A stretch of 64,000 nt of DNA, taken from positions 30,444,951 through 30,508,950 of the forward strand of contig OX388311.1 of assembly GCA_947579605.1 (NCBI GenBank), written 5' to 3'. The position numbers and the translations under genes are program-made. The DNA comes from Athripsodes cinereus. Its lineage: Eukaryota; Arthropoda; Insecta; Trichoptera; Leptoceridae. Below are positions 1 through 13,600 of this stretch, one piece after another. Under the pieces are notes generated by a model, which had not been told where the DNA came from, ran no database searches, and saw nothing but the letters and a program-made list of their open reading frames with translations. The first letter of the stretch is position 1; every line of letters begins with the position of its first letter.

Positions 1-40
1 TGAAATGATTGATGAATAACACATATCACTATATATTTGA

Positions 41-195
41 GGTGGTCAGTAGCCTGTTGGTAGAATCTTGTACTTTCAATGATTAGACCCAGGTTCAATT
101 CAACCTGCTACCGGTTTGCTACATCTTTACAACACAAACATAAATGACTTACTATGAGGGTATACTTGGGTTTATTCCAAATCCAGATTTATTAT
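41..195 (+). repeat. Old tRNA-derived SINE-like copy
   Basis: The segment has a box-B-like stretch (ggttcaattc, near 113) and the lead-in 'gtagcctgttggtag'. It ends in 'gggtttattccaaatccaga'. This is the same order of motifs as the much better preserved SINE at 33994-34182, so I read it as a diverged member of that family. It has no clear A tail or target duplication. Confidence 0.45.
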
Positions 196-3100
196 TTTAA
201 ATAAATTATGTCAGTGTTTTTTATTTTGAAATGAAATTGAAAATGTGAATTGGAATTTTGGTGAATTTTAGTTATATATCAAAGGGATAAGTGGGGTGAT
301 GTCGGTAAAATATTTTGTTAATCTGTTGAAAACAGCTTTGCCTGTAAATTTAAAAATATATTACATAAGTAGTAATATATTCATATAATAAAATATGTAG
401 ATAAATATATACTAATGGATGTGTAGAGAGTATTTCATATAGAAACTTTTTATATCAAGTTTAATCAAATATTTGCAAAGTTTTGGTTGGCTATTTCTTT
501 TTAAAAAATTCAATATAGCAATATCAGCAACATAGTTCATAAATCGCCAAAACTTTTCATGATTCTCTATGGCATTTTTCTGCTCAATTTGCGATTGAAA
601 AAAATGGTTATTGGCATTTACTTTTAAACTTTTCTGACAAAATTCACAATTTTAATGTCAAGCATTATGAAATTTAGTCTATAATTCAATGTTGCAAGTT
701 GCCAAAATTATTTTTAATATAATATCACACAAATTTTTAAGTGATAATTATCATTTTATTTTTTTGGAACGTCTAATAGAAGACACGTTTTGACAGGTCG
801 GTCAACTATGTTTTTTGTACAAATATTTAGTTTGAATGAAGAGTATTTTCTACACAAACAGTTGTATATTTAACAATAAGAGTCTTCCAATATCATATTG
901 AGGAGGTGTACTTTCTCAAAAGTCATGTCCACATTAAATCTACAGAGGAACAAATATTCTTTGTCTCTTTTCCTCCCGTAGTAAATACAGACAAAGGAAA
1001 ATCTGACGATTTATTGATCTCTTTGTTTTTGTAAAGTTATGAAAGAAGAAAAAGAAGTAAATAATATTTTTTCCTTCATATATAGCTGGGTAATGTGGAC
1101 CCGGCTATGTATGGTGTGCAGAGATAATAATGTAGCTAGTAATACTATTTATATTTCAGTCTTATACTAAAGTCTGAGTATGTGTTGTGTGTTTATTTGA
1201 TCAGGCAGTGAGCACTCCTGTATTTCTCTTCAAAACTTATAAAAAGTAATCACAAATGAAGTCATATTTGTCAAAATAAAAATGTTTTCATTTAAAAAGT
1301 AGAGCAAAATGATGAATAATAAACATTGTTGTAATAATGAATTTGCAATATGCAAATTATGAAAATTTTTCATGTAGTTTGACAGTAATTGTCTATATTA
1401 ACAGTTTTAAACTAAAAATTGTTTTTGTCAAAACAACCTGCCCTCTGGTTGTTTTTTCCATGTTAGTCATTTATGAGTGGAATACAGGGGTAAATCATTG
1501 AATTTAATATATTTATAATGCATACTAGAGATTAGAATTATTGTTATTTATGTCAATCTATATACTTCAACCTTAGGAAAAATCCAAAATTTTAGTGTCT
1601 TGTACTCAAAATATGGGGCTATTACGACTGCAATTACATAAAATGACTCATTGCCTGATTTGAAAGTGATGTATAATTGTTGTTTGTCTTCAAAGTTATG
1701 TTTGATCTGTTGTTGTCTATATCTAAATTTTATTAAAATAATATTAACATAATAATTTTAATAAGTGGTGTATAAAGTGTACTTAATCTGTTGTAATTAT
1801 AAAGTTTACTTGCTGTATATTTATTTAAATATTTTATATTGACTGTAGTTTTATTGTATTATTAATATTTCGATATTTTATTCTATTCATGACAATGCAA
1901 GTTATTGCCATAAGTTGAAAATATCTGTTTGTAGATAATATGTAGTGCATAATATAATAAGGCAGCCTTTATGAACCCCTAATGAAATATCTTATAACAG
2001 GGTTCCCATTGTCAATGTCACTCCAATTATTATTTTTATTGGATAATTAATATATACCAACAAAATGATTTCAACTAAAAAATACACTGCCAAAAACATG
2101 TGTGTTTGTTGTACGCATAATCAACATATTTTACTTGTTCCACAGAGTGTAGATTTTGATTATAGTAATGAATGTTTACAAAATTACTTTTATTGAGTAC
2201 TGTAAGATTTTCTGTACTTTTATATTGTTCAGATAAAAGTATTCTATTAATAATTATTATAATCAATAGCCTCTGTGTGATAGATAAATAAAACAATAAA
2301 AAAATTGTAAATATTTAAATAGTGCAATAAGTTACCATTCACATGAAAATCTGTTTTCTACTTTTACACATTTGATATATTCTGCCATCTAAAAAGATAA
2401 CAGCATAAAAAGTCAAAAATGTTCTTTTCAATGGCGGAATCATTTTAGTTAGATTAATCCTAATCAGATTTTTATTATATAATATTTAAATTTTGTATAA
2501 ATCCTTAGAAGACGATAAAAGTACATTTGACTTTTCTTCGTCGAATGACAATCATTGTGGTTTTTTATTAAAATGTAGATTTTAAATTTATTATTAAATT
2601 TTTACAATAATGTCAATATATAATCATGTTTAATAAGTCAAAATGATTTGCAAACTTTGAAGTAAAGAGTTTATATCTTATATTTTAAGTAATATAATGT
2701 GCGAAAATATTACATTGAAAAATGGATAGGTGGAAAGGTAGTTTTGAATTCTTAGCTACTAATTAAATTTTGTCAGATGGTCAAATATGGTGGTGCTTGG
2801 AAGTTTATTGGACGTGCAGATTTAGGATGATGTAGTAAAGTTACATTTGTCTTTATTCAATTCAATCACGAGATTAAATTATTGTTGATTTTGTCTTGGC
2901 AGATCCCATTTTGTCTGTCATCTCCAGCACCATCATCATTTTTTTGTTTTAATACATATGACAACGTTGGCTTAGAATTTGCCTTTAGTCATCCACCATC
3001 ATTATTGATTTCACATTAAATTGCCATGTTGCAAATGTCATCTGTCTTACTATTGTAATGACATGTGAGAGATAGATCTATTTATATAACGTACTTGCGA

Positions 3101-4440
3101 CCCAAATATTTAATTGTAAGAATAAGTAGTGGAAATAGATTTGTTTGAATAATTGAATTAAGATAAACTTCATGAAAATGAATGGCCACAACCATTAATT
3201 ATTATCAAATAATTATTGCAGACGATGTCTATCCACACAGCCAGTGAAGGAATGTTCCCGGCACAATTTAGCTATAGGTTATTAAAAGACATTGTTGTTT
3301 TTCTTGTAATTTTATAAAACATGTGGTGATGAGAAGTGGAAAATAAAAACAATTTTAAAAACACCATTTTTGTTAATCTTTTGCTGTTATTCCTGATTTC
3401 TTTATTTTTAACCAAATGTTGATGATCCCTGCTGTTCATTGTGCTAAGGAGTTTTTATCCAAAGAAAAAGTAAATATAATGACATCATAGCGATGTCATA
3501 TATGATCTTATTGAATGAAATAAATTAAAATTATATACCTACACAATTCAATATCCACCAAATACTCCAAAATATATAGGAATGCCAACGAAATGGAGTA
3601 TCATTACTAAAGACCCATTTTCATCTTTATCAAAAATATTTTAAATGAAGATATCTTTTGTCATGTAATCTTAATACTACGCATGTGTTTTCTGAGATAT
3701 GTGAATTATAGAGTAGACAACTCACACACACAGATCGAGCTAGTCCCGAACTAAAATTGAATCCTGTATTATGGGTACCAACACGACAATATAAGTTAGT
3801 TGTAGATATAAATTAGATAGCTTAATCAAATTTCTTGTGTGTTATATTTTATATGAATAAATCATATATTTGAGTAAAATAAAAATAAAACAATCTATTA
3901 TAGTATGTATGTGACAAAATTCGCGCTCTCTACGTTGTTTTTGTGTGTTGAGAGCGCGAAGTTAGTCGCGTACAGACTATACATTGCTGGCTACCCCAAA
4001 AATAAAAATACCATAATGGGATCTTCGAATAACAAAAAACAAACAGCACATATTCAATTCATATTTTTATTACAAAAAATTACCTATCCCTAAGATGCAT
4101 ACATGAATTAAGAAAAATTTTATTTTTTGCTCCAAAAAATAAAAATATTACATGCTATACAGAATATTACATTTGTACATGATTTCTTAACATTAATTAT
4201 TAACATTATTACAGTATTGAAATACATGATGTGAATTTAATTATAACAAGAACCAGCTCATTATTTGCAAATCTAACTTAATTCTTCAACAACTCAAGTA
4301 TATCATCTTATTCATTAATACATTAAATTTCTTAGGAGACATAAATTCAGAAAATGACGGTCATAAGAGCTTTTTAAACAATATCATTATTTCGAAATAA
4401 TAGTTAGAAAAACTTCCTAGCGGAGTTACTAGATAGTGTT
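196..4440. other. AT-rich intergenic DNA, no gene recognised
   Basis: About 4.2 kb of AT-rich sequence upstream of the XPA 3' end. Open frames are short, lack protein-like composition and match nothing I recognise. The only identifiable item is a repeat arm at about 3720-3805. A short inverted stretch (gcgctctc ... gagagcgcg) lies at 3924-3958. Confidence 0.5.
3720..3805 (+). repeat. Single arm of the palindromic repeat seen at 57493-57614
   Basis: The stretch contains 'cagatcgagctagtcccgaa' followed by 'ctgtattatgggtac'. It aligns along about 60 bp with each arm of the 50-bp palindrome near 57.5 kb, with a few substitutions. Only one arm is present here, so this is either a solo arm or the edge of a larger repeat. 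Confidence 0.6.
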
Positions 4441-4640
4441 TTCCTTTTAATATCCTTCGCTCAGCAGTAAAAAAGCAAAATACAGACTTGAGCCATCTCA
4501 ACCTCGCAGGATGGTCTTTGGAGATAAAGTATATGGTATTGCAGGTCTCAAATGCTGGAATAAGCTGCCTTTGAGTCTACGAAAAGAGGCAAATAGAGAG
4601 GGTTTCAATAGAAAACTAAAGACACCCATTTGCTAGAAAC
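4440..4640 (+). mobile_element. CR1/L2-like LINE 3' coding fragment
   Basis: A plus-strand frame ending at the tag at 4634-4636 reads ...VFGDKVYGIAGLKCWNKLPL... then SLRKEANREGFNRKLKTPIC. This is the usual C-terminal signature of CR1/L2-type reverse transcriptases ('FG ... G...WN.LP..IR ... F...LK'). It is 5'-truncated and not an expressed gene. Confidence 0.55.
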
Positions 4641-4786
4641 TTCGGACAAGAAATTCACAATATGGTGCCCTTGAGGTCATGTCATAAGTAAATGGCGCTT
4701 TCAAAGTTGTCCATGTATATATTACCATCTATTTATTACAGTAATACATGAAACAATGTACCATGCAAAAGGGGATTTCACTGAAC

Positions 4787-4792
4787 TTTATT
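4787..4792 (-). promoter_or_regulatory. Probable XPA polyadenylation signal
   Basis: A minus-strand AATAAA (plus-strand tttatt) lies about 73 nt past the XPA stop codon. A second one is at 4732-4737. The spacing suits a short 3' UTR. The cleavage site is not visible. Confidence 0.45.
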
Positions 4793-4864
4793 CACAGTTT
4801 CTTTGATATTCCTATGAAATGTTAAAAATCCTATAAAACATCTATTTCACTACATCTTATAAAT

Positions 4865-7073
4865 TCACATTTTCTCAAATACTTCCAAATATTGACACTG
4901 TGTACAGACATGACTATACGTATCGTCTTCCTCGTTATATGTTTCAGGTCCGTATGTATGCTCATGTTTAGCCTTTGTCTTGTTATACAAACTACTTCTC
5001 ACATTCATTCGTAACTCCTTTAACTGCTTGGAATATTTCTTAGCTTTTGCTTCGTCTTTCTTTTCCAATCGTTTTTCCTTTTCTTCTATGAGAGCTTCCT
5101 GCGACCCCCACACCTCTATTGCCCTCTCTTCTATTTGTATGTGAAGATATAATTTCATAGAACCCCATCTGACATTGTGAGGATTCTTTCTAACAATACA
5201 CTTGAGGATAGGTTCTCTCTTATCCAAATCACAATCTTTCAACAGATAATCATTCTTTGCTTCTGTTCTTGTAATCAGAGAATGTTTGTCTTCATTGTCC
5301 CTAAAAATAAATATAGCATTAGCACCAATGAAAAATTTGGTATAAACTGGTAGGAAAGGTGATAAATTATGATTCTTACAGTTACTTATTTTAAACTAGG
5401 TACTCTTCAATCATTAATACCATCACGTAATTTCCAACAAATGAGGAAACCAGCTGACTAATTGTGTATAAAAGTCTTACCCTTATACGAGCCTAAAAAT
5501 ATTTATTAACTAAAGTTTGCCAGCACAAAGTCATGTTTAAATATCACACTTGGAAGAGTGTAACATTAATATTTATTTATTTATTATTATGGCATTAGAG
5601 CCTATTGTACAACAATATAGTTGACAAAACCCCCTTTACACGAGACTTGTCTCTATAAGGAGGATGTTTAGATTTAAGTTTTATCAAATAGTCTATGTAT
5701 TGTATTGTCTGTATAAATAATTATTGTTAAATAAAATAAATAAAAAAAAAAAAAGATTGATAAAATAACACAAAAACACTCAATAAAATTATATATAAAA
5801 ATCAATCTTAAAAATATACACATTGGAAACCAGACAATGCAATATCACATTAATTTCTTGCAATAAATACTTCAACAAAACTGATCAACTTTATATCTAA
5901 ATAATTATGATAGTTGGGTAAACATTTGGTAAATCAATTATAGAAAGTTTACATTTAATTGGTATTGCTTAAAATTATAGTACTATATTTATAATTTTTA
6001 AAATAAAACACAATATATAGTTATTCCGTCAGTTATATAGTCACAATATATACGAAGAGGACAGTTTGCATGTTTCTTACATGCAGCTGATCTGCTGGCT
6101 ACCCCACTTGTGGGATATGCCGTGATGGTATAGTTAGTTAGTTATATAGTTATTCCACTATTGACTTTATTTATTTTTGCCAGCCGGCTTTCAAGAGCTT
6201 CCGCTCTCATTGTCAGGCAAAAGTAAAGTTTACTCTTAAAGGCGGCTCGCAAAAATAAATAAAGTCAATAGTGGAATAACTATATATCGTGTTTCATTTT
6301 AAAAATTATCAATATGAACTTCCACCAAGAACCGTCCATCGATAAATTAAAAGTACTATATTTAGTTCAATTATCTGTTGAATATTCTCTACATACATTT
6401 TTTATTGTGGAATAAACTTCTTAACATCATCACGTATGTTCAAGTGAACTGACAAGAATACAGCACAAACTGCTACGCAAATCTAGCTCAGTGTAGAGAG
6501 ATCCTAGGTATCTAACAAAAATACATATTTTTGTACAGAAATGAGATCATTTCAGATACTGCAATAGTCATGAACATATTTGTATTACCTGCATTTATCA
6601 CAAGCTTTATAATCAAATGTCTCAAACAGATAAGAGGTAGGGAATGTTTCGCCACACTCAATGCAAGTGGGCCACTCTGTCTTGTCTATAATAGGTGGCA
6701 GTTTCTTAGTTATAGTAGGAGGAGCTGCACAACGGTCTACTCCACTGTCTTTAGCATTCTCTTCAATAAGAAAACCACCTCCACTATCTATAAACCTTGT
6801 TCCTTGTACCTTTACAATGCTCTGTTGAACACTGTCTGTTTCGCTGCAATAGGAATAAAAAATGATATTAAATTTAATAATAAAATCTTTAAAGTCAAGG
6901 GATAAGAATCAAAGCCAACTAAAATATAATTATTATTTAAATTTGAATTACATTTTGGCGGAAGGATGTGGAATGAGTTTGGCTTCCTTTAACATAACAG
7001 CCTTTAGGCGATTTTTTTCAATTCTTGCTTTTTGAGCCGCAGTCAGCTTCATTTCTTCTTCTTCAGATTCCAT
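4865..7073 (-). CDS. XPA: DNA repair protein XPA homologue
   Basis: XPA is the damage-verification scaffold of nucleotide excision repair in the nucleus; it binds damaged DNA, RPA and ERCC1. Coding exons on the minus strand are 7073-6952, 6843-6589 and 5300-4865. They total 813 nt, about 270 aa against 273 in human, with matching phases and GT-AG introns. The start ATG at 7073 gives MESEEEEMKLTAAQKARIEK, like other insect XPAs. Exon 2 carries the GGGFLIEE (ERCC1-binding type) motif and the zinc finger CIEC...CDKC. Exon 3 carries LLKDCDLDKREP, KNPHNVRWG, MKLYL and EVWGSQEAL of the DNA-binding domain. It ends with the second CxxC region and a TGA at 4867-4865. Intron 2 holds LINE, SINE and MITE insertions. 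It is divergent from MTR4. The identification is firm; the splice sites are read by eye. Confidence 0.93.
5570..5960 (-). mobile_element. LINE 3'-end fragments, one nested in another, in XPA intron 2
   Basis: The sequence from 'tatttatttatta' and 'agagcctattgta' onward matches 53424-53680 (which starts beside the LTR element). The difference is an extra block at about 5620-5755. That block ends in an A-rich tail (aaataaaataaataaaa), so it looks like a second, plus-strand LINE 3' end inserted into the first. Confidence 0.45.
6050..6135 (+). repeat. SINE-like 3' piece of the 'gccgtgatggtatag' family
   Basis: It contains 'gaagaggacagtttgcatg' and 'ccacttgtgggatatgccgt', then 'gatggtatag'. This is the 3' half of a dispersed repeat whose fullest plus-strand copy is at 43845-44085. 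It abuts the MITE at 6143. Confidence 0.6.
6143..6286. mobile_element. 144-bp MITE with perfect 38-bp inverted repeats
   Basis: Positions 6143-6180 and 6249-6286 are exact reverse complements, beginning and ending tatatagtt...aactatata. A 68-bp spacer separates them. The TA at both edges fits a Tc1/mariner-type non-autonomous element. It sits in XPA intron 2 and has no coding capacity. Confidence 0.7.
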
Positions 7074-7666
7074 TATAGATTTATTATAACAGCGAATAAC
7101 GGCTTTTAAATAATGTTTTGAACACCAATTTACGCAAATTGACGGACTTTCAAGTTCCTCACAATTCATAGATATATTAGTATTGTTGTTGACAGCTAGT
7201 GTTGCGAGCTCGGATTTTGAAAAAGACGAAGGCACGTAGCTCAAACTAAAAAAGCACGTAGATTTTCGATTTTTTTCTCAAATCCATGACTTAAGTTTTG
7301 GAATATATGACTTTTTTAAATATTCCTCAACAAATCCGAGTAGATCGCGAATTATTTCGGGGGTTGGGTGTAGATATAGTAAGTAAGCAAGGAAAATTAA
7401 TAAATAATGAAAACTTAAACCTAAACAAAAGGTTTCCTCTTTTTAAAACTCAACCTCACTTTTTAAAAAAACGACAAAAGATACCAAATTAGGAACTTTT
7501 TTTCCAAAATCTACGTTTACAAAAAGCTATTTTGTCTATGTATTGGAATTGTTTGGGTTTTTTGTCTATGACTTTTTCTAACCTATTTGCAAATGTCAAG
7601 TAGTTTGAGGGTTTGTGGTTATGTTTTGAGTATTTATTTGTAATTTTGTAAATCGTTTCAGTAAAA
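7074..7666. promoter_or_regulatory. Shared divergent promoter region of XPA and MTR4
   Basis: About 590 bp separate the two start codons, so both promoters and 5' UTRs must lie here unless a non-coding first exon is elsewhere. On the minus strand the region has CGCAACACTAG (7193-7203), which resembles the insect core-promoter Motif 1. The same 70-bp block (7193-7262) recurs upstream of Rrp1 at 35879-35940. No TATA box is obvious for either gene. Transcription starts cannot be placed. Confidence 0.55.
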
Positions 7667-10600
7667 ATGTCTGAATTAGATAATTTGTTTTCTTGCTTTG
7701 ATGATGAAGATCAAGCAGAGTCTACTCTTCCAACATCTCGAACAGAAGGAGCAGAATCAAATAAGGGAAACGAAAGGTATAACACCTAGAACACCATGTT
7801 AATATTATGTATAAACTAATGTAATTTTCTGTTTTATTCTCCTCATATTCAATAGATTCATTTTAGATATTCTATATGTTATGTTTTTTTCCCCTGTATA
7901 TGCTTCAAAACAACTTTGCAACAATAAAAGCCTCAAAACAATTCTTGTTGGAATGAGTGTTTAGCTTTGAGTAGCATTAAAATATTACGAGAGGGAACAA
8001 AATAATTAATTGTATGATATTACTTGTAATTAATCCTGATAATTAAATATCATACCCGATTCTAATCTGAAACACAAGCACTGGATGCATTTTATACATC
8101 TAAAGAGAATAGAACATCTATTCACATCATCTCCACATTATGCAATACATATCAACAATATCGAAAGAGTGCAGAAGAAATTTCTAAGGCTGATCAATTA
8201 CAAAATGGGAATTCTGGCGGTAGATATAGACTATGCCGCTTTGATGGGAGAGCTTAGGCTATTAAGTTTACAGAATCGCAGAAAAATGTTTGATCTATGC
8301 TTCTTACACAAAATGATAAATGGTGCAATTGATTCTCCTGACCTTCTAGAGCTCATTCAGTTTCATGTTCCTACCAGATTTACCAGACAGTCATTATTAT
8401 TTCAAGAGCACAACGCAAAAAGCAATTATATGTTGCACTCACCCATGGTTCGCGTTCATAGACTGGCTAATCTGGTGGGGGACTTTACTGACATTGTTGC
8501 TGACGGTTTCCAAAAATATAAAGCTGACATAATAAATTACTATTTTCAAATGTTAACTGACAATGGGCAAGTCGCGAATCATTAGTATGATGCTATGTGG
8601 TTGTTTTTGTATCCTTGTATGTACTCGTATTTATAAAATTTATTTACATCATTATTGTTTGATTGCATATATTGTGTTGACCTTGAAATATTCCAGAATT
8701 TGTTTTTACTTACATATAAATATCCTTAATTTTAAATAATTCAAATATTGATATTGAAATTTGTTTTTTTATTCGTCTCTTCATAATTTATCGATCACAT
8801 TTTTGTTTTTTTTTCTTTTCCAAATTATTTAGTATAATTTCAGTTTAATTCAATTCAAGATTTTGTGTTTCTATTTTGACCATACTTTTTTCGAAATTGA
8901 TTATTTTATTTCTTGATTCTAAAACTATAATTGACAATATTTTCTTTTGACAATTTATTTTTAGTCCTAGGTATACATATTTTAATTTTTATTGATAAAT
9001 CACACTCATTTGTTGTATATATATATTTTTTTGTTTGTCTTAAATCATTTTAAATTCAATTAATCTTTTGTACCTGCATGTGAAGTTTGTTTTAGATTAT
9101 ATATATCTTTTTTTCATTAATTTATTTGCATGAAACTGTACCTAACTGTATAATGTCTTCGTCTGTCAAATTGTTTTAATTGTTATTATTATTTTATTGT
9201 TCAACATGTAAAAGGCTTTGCCGTGTAAAGAAGTTAAATAAAATAAAATAAAAATAAATAAAATCTATTAATTTACTCGAAAATTTTATCTAGATTTTAA
9301 GTTTGAGAATTCAGTTATGGATATCGTTTACACTGTTGTTTTTTTTTTTACATATTTTTCGTATTGATTAATGTCTATATTTTAGGAAAGAAAAGGAGAC
9401 AGAAAATGGTACAGAGAAAAAATCAAAAAGACAACGGGAAGATGAAAATGATGAAGCAATTAAGAAACTAAAAGTGGATGATGATGATGAACTTTTGGAC
9501 GATGTCGAGTAAGTTTCATTATTTTTATGTTAATATATCTACTTTCTATACCATCATGACATCTCCCATAGGATGAGTGCCATACCTCGTCATTGCTGAA
9601 TCATAGATATTAAATGTCTTATTTATGATAGTTTAAAAACACCTGCCTTTACAGGACTCTCAAAAACTTGTATAAATGAAGAAAAGAGTGGGAAACAATA
9701 TAATCTTTTCCTGGAAATTTTGCAGTCCTGATTAATTTTTCAAATTTTATTTTGTAGACCTGAGGTTCTGGAGTCCCGTATAATAGTTCACACATTGGAA
9801 ACATACGAAGGCTGCACACATGAAGTAGCTGTGCCCCCGGGACACGAATATGCGCCTCTGGTACAGCCGCAAGGGCCTCCAGCCAAACAGTACAAGTTTA
9901 TACTCGACTCTTTCCAAAAGGAAGCTATCTTATGCATAGACAACAATCAGTCAGTGCTGGTCTCAGCACATACATCAGCAGGAAAAACAGTTTGTGCAGA
10001 GTGAGTCTAATTTTCTCTTCTTCTTCACCTGAGTTTTAGAAGTGCTGGAAAAAAGTCTCTCCATTTGCATGCCACTGTTTTACATTCACCGCCAATTTGT
10101 TTCACTTGGACCCTTCTATTTTCTTCATATTAATGTAATGTACTTCTATTTGTCAGTAGCTTTGTGAAACCTCCTATGTGCCAATTTTTTCTAAAATTAT
10201 TGATTCGTCGACCTGCATCTACCTATGAAATACCATAAGCTGAGGTATCCAGAAAAAGTTACTGAGAGAAATTTTATTTCTTAAGTGCTGCTTTTTCGTT
10301 TATTGATCTTCTGTAAAATCTTGAAAATGTAGATAAGAGGTTTCATGGATCAACCGATGAATAACATAACTTTTTAGTCCAATGAAAACTTTTGAAATAT
10401 AGTTTATTTTTTCATAAATCCTATCATTACATGTGGTATGTACTCTATATCATCACGGCAGTATTTTGAGATGTACTCTATCTTACTACAAGATGTACTC
10501 TATCCAAGTATATGGTGTATTTGCATATATACACATAAACGATCAGCATCTATGTAACTCTGATAATAATACTAGGAATGAAGCACCCTGTTGCTAGGTG

Positions 10601-13600
10601 CAAATATTTATTGACTTAGTATTCCCATTTTGCTAAAACACAAGTACATAATATTAAGTATTGTTGTTTTACATAATTTATAATAAACCACAATAATCAG
10701 ATACACATTCTTAAAAGTAATCTCTTTTTTCTTCTCCTTAGGTATGCCATTGCACTGTCTCTAAAGAACAAACAGCGTGTGATATACACAACCCCTATCA
10801 AGGCTCTGTCCAACCAGAAGTACCGTGAGTTCTTTGAGGAGTTTGGAGATGTGGGTCTTATCACCGGAGATGTCACTATCAATCCAACAGCCTCCTGTCT
10901 CATCATGACCACAGAGGTTTCTAACTACATATTTCTTATTTTTTCCAGGAAATAAGTCATCTTCCATTCACAGCCATTTTATGTCTCTTGACTGTCCCAA
11001 GAGTGCTTTCTGCAGTCTGTAATTTGCCTTTGAGGTTGATGATTGTTTGTAGCCTTTCATTATCTGTGTTATCTGTCTGGCAACTCCAAATGCCTTGTCG
11101 TAAAAGTTGAACTCACTAACTCAGTAAGATTTGAATTCAGGCAATGCCGATAAACACATAGTTCTTCTATCCCTTACTTGACCACTTTTAAAGACACATT
11201 CATACTCACTAATACTTTGCTCACAAATGAGAATTTACATTGCTACAACTTTCCAACACCCATACAATTTCTCTTACACGCTCTCCTGTTCATTGTACTC
11301 ATCAAGGGTCCATCCTTTAGAATCTGGTCTGCATAGTGTAACTGTTTAATCCTCAACCGGCCACTCTCAGATTACCCCTTCTCTCAGCCATGTACTCTTT
11401 TTTTGTCACTCCATCCTCATTCATTTTTTCCACATGCCAAAACCACTATAACTTATTTACATTCATTTTGGTTACTACACCAACTTTCATTCCACATTCA
11501 TTTCTTATAGAACGTTTACCACACGTCTTTCTAAACAATCTGATTTCTATCAAAATTATTACTTACATAAAATCCTTATAAGTAAATATCAAAATTTTTT
11601 TTTTTTCATATTATATGGATGCACCACAGAAAAATAATTGTGAACAAGACATTTCATTTAGTCATTGTTAGCTTTACACATGTCTATTTAGATTGGCCTA
11701 ATATACTTTCTTTTTTAAAAGAACAGCTGAAAGAAAATAGGAACTTATCAAATATGTCATTTGCAATTGTTACAGATTCTGAGAAACATGTTGTACAGGG
11801 GGTCAGAGATAATGCGTGAAGTAGGGTGGGTGGTGTTTGATGAGATCCACTACATGAGAGACAAGGAGAGAGGGGTCGTTTGGGAGGGTATGTATCCAAC
11901 TGATAATAATCACCATTAAACCTTAAACTCTTACATATTTCTGCTCAGTTACCAAAAAATATTCATATTTTAAACATTATTAATTAAATGAGAGGTGACA
12001 TAGGTGATGTCAAATACTAAATTACAACTTACATTACATAAAAATTATATTCAGTTTACCTGTCAGTTATCAATACATGTGAGTGCAATTATATCTGGGA
12101 GATTGTTATAATACATGTGAGTGCAATTATATCTGGGAGATTGTTATAATACATGTATTATATTTCCAGAGACATTGATTCTCCTCCCTGATAATGTGCA
12201 CTATGTCTTCCTGTCTGCCACCATTCCCAACGCCCGACAGTTTGCTGAGTGGGTGTGTCGTCTACACAAGCAACCCTGCCATGTGCTCTACACGGAATAT
12301 AGGCCTACCCCACTGCAGCACTATATATACCCCTCTGGTGGAGATGGAATACACCTCGTTGTTGATGAACAGGTAGGGACCAATTGAATTTTCCATTTGC
12401 ATTGATTTCATATCAGAAGGCATATTATTAAAAAACCAATCTGGATTTTATGTTAACCCAGAAATGCCGTCATAGTAAGCAATATGCTTGTGCTGTGAAG
12501 GTAAAGTAATTCGGCAATGAGAGAGGAATCCACCAAACTGGAATCTCTCAATCGAAAGACCAAAACTCTACCATCAGATGGTGAGTTTAGCGTGGAAGTA
12601 CGATTTTCTCCGAACTAACTCAAATAAAACCTTGTAAGAAATTCCATACTTCAGAATATTGCGCAGTGTATTAGCACATGTTCGAGCTGGCATACCAGGA
12701 TAGAATTGCTTATATGGGTGAAGAAAAAATCACATACTCCTAGAATTTTTGAGGATGCGGAGTTTTCAAAATGAAACTTGAGGATGTCAAAATGTATGCA
12801 AATATGGATATTTATTACAACCCAAGTGCATTTTTTATTTTAGGGTCAATTTAAAGAAGATAATTTCAACACTGCGATGGCTGTCTTGGCCAATGCGGGT
12901 GATGCTGCCAAAGGTGATCAGAAAGGAAGGAAAGGGGGCATCAAAGGAGGGTCCAACAACTCCAACATATTTAAGATTGTCAAGATGATAATGGAGAGAA
13001 ACTTTGCCCCTGTTATAATATTTAGTTTTAGTAAGAAGGACTGTGAAGTGTACGCTATGCAGATGGCTAAACTTGATTTCAATACAGGTATAATTAGTAA
13101 ATCTGCAATTAATATTAAAATACACAACTCAGTTATTTATATAGAAAGTTGTTTTAAATATATTCTGATGAAGCAAAGGATCTGTGGAAAAACACAATTA
13201 TCAGCCATAAATTAATCATCCTATTATCATTATTATATTGCTATTTTATTATTATTATTAGTTTAATATTAGAATTTATTCAACAGTTGAAGAAAAGAAA
13301 TTAGTGGATGAAGTATTCAATAATGCAATGGACGTGTTGTCTGATGAAGATAAAAAGTTGCCTCAAGTAGAGAATGTATTGCCCCTGCTCAGGAGAGGAA
13401 TTGGAATCCATCACGGTGGGCTGCTCCCAATCCTTAAGGAAACCATTGAGATTCTTTTTGCTGAAGGCCTTATCAAGGTATCTACGATGTTTTTATATAC
13501 TAGATGATACATTGAAGGACCCACCGTCCACCCGGATACCGCAGAAGTCTGGGGACTTCCATTTATCCGAAATTCTACACTTAACAAATCTTGTCCACAC

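Noticed and set aside
6531..6905. 124-codon plus-strand open frame
   Set aside because: It is the complement of XPA exon 2, whose frame, zinc-finger cysteines and splice sites are convincing.
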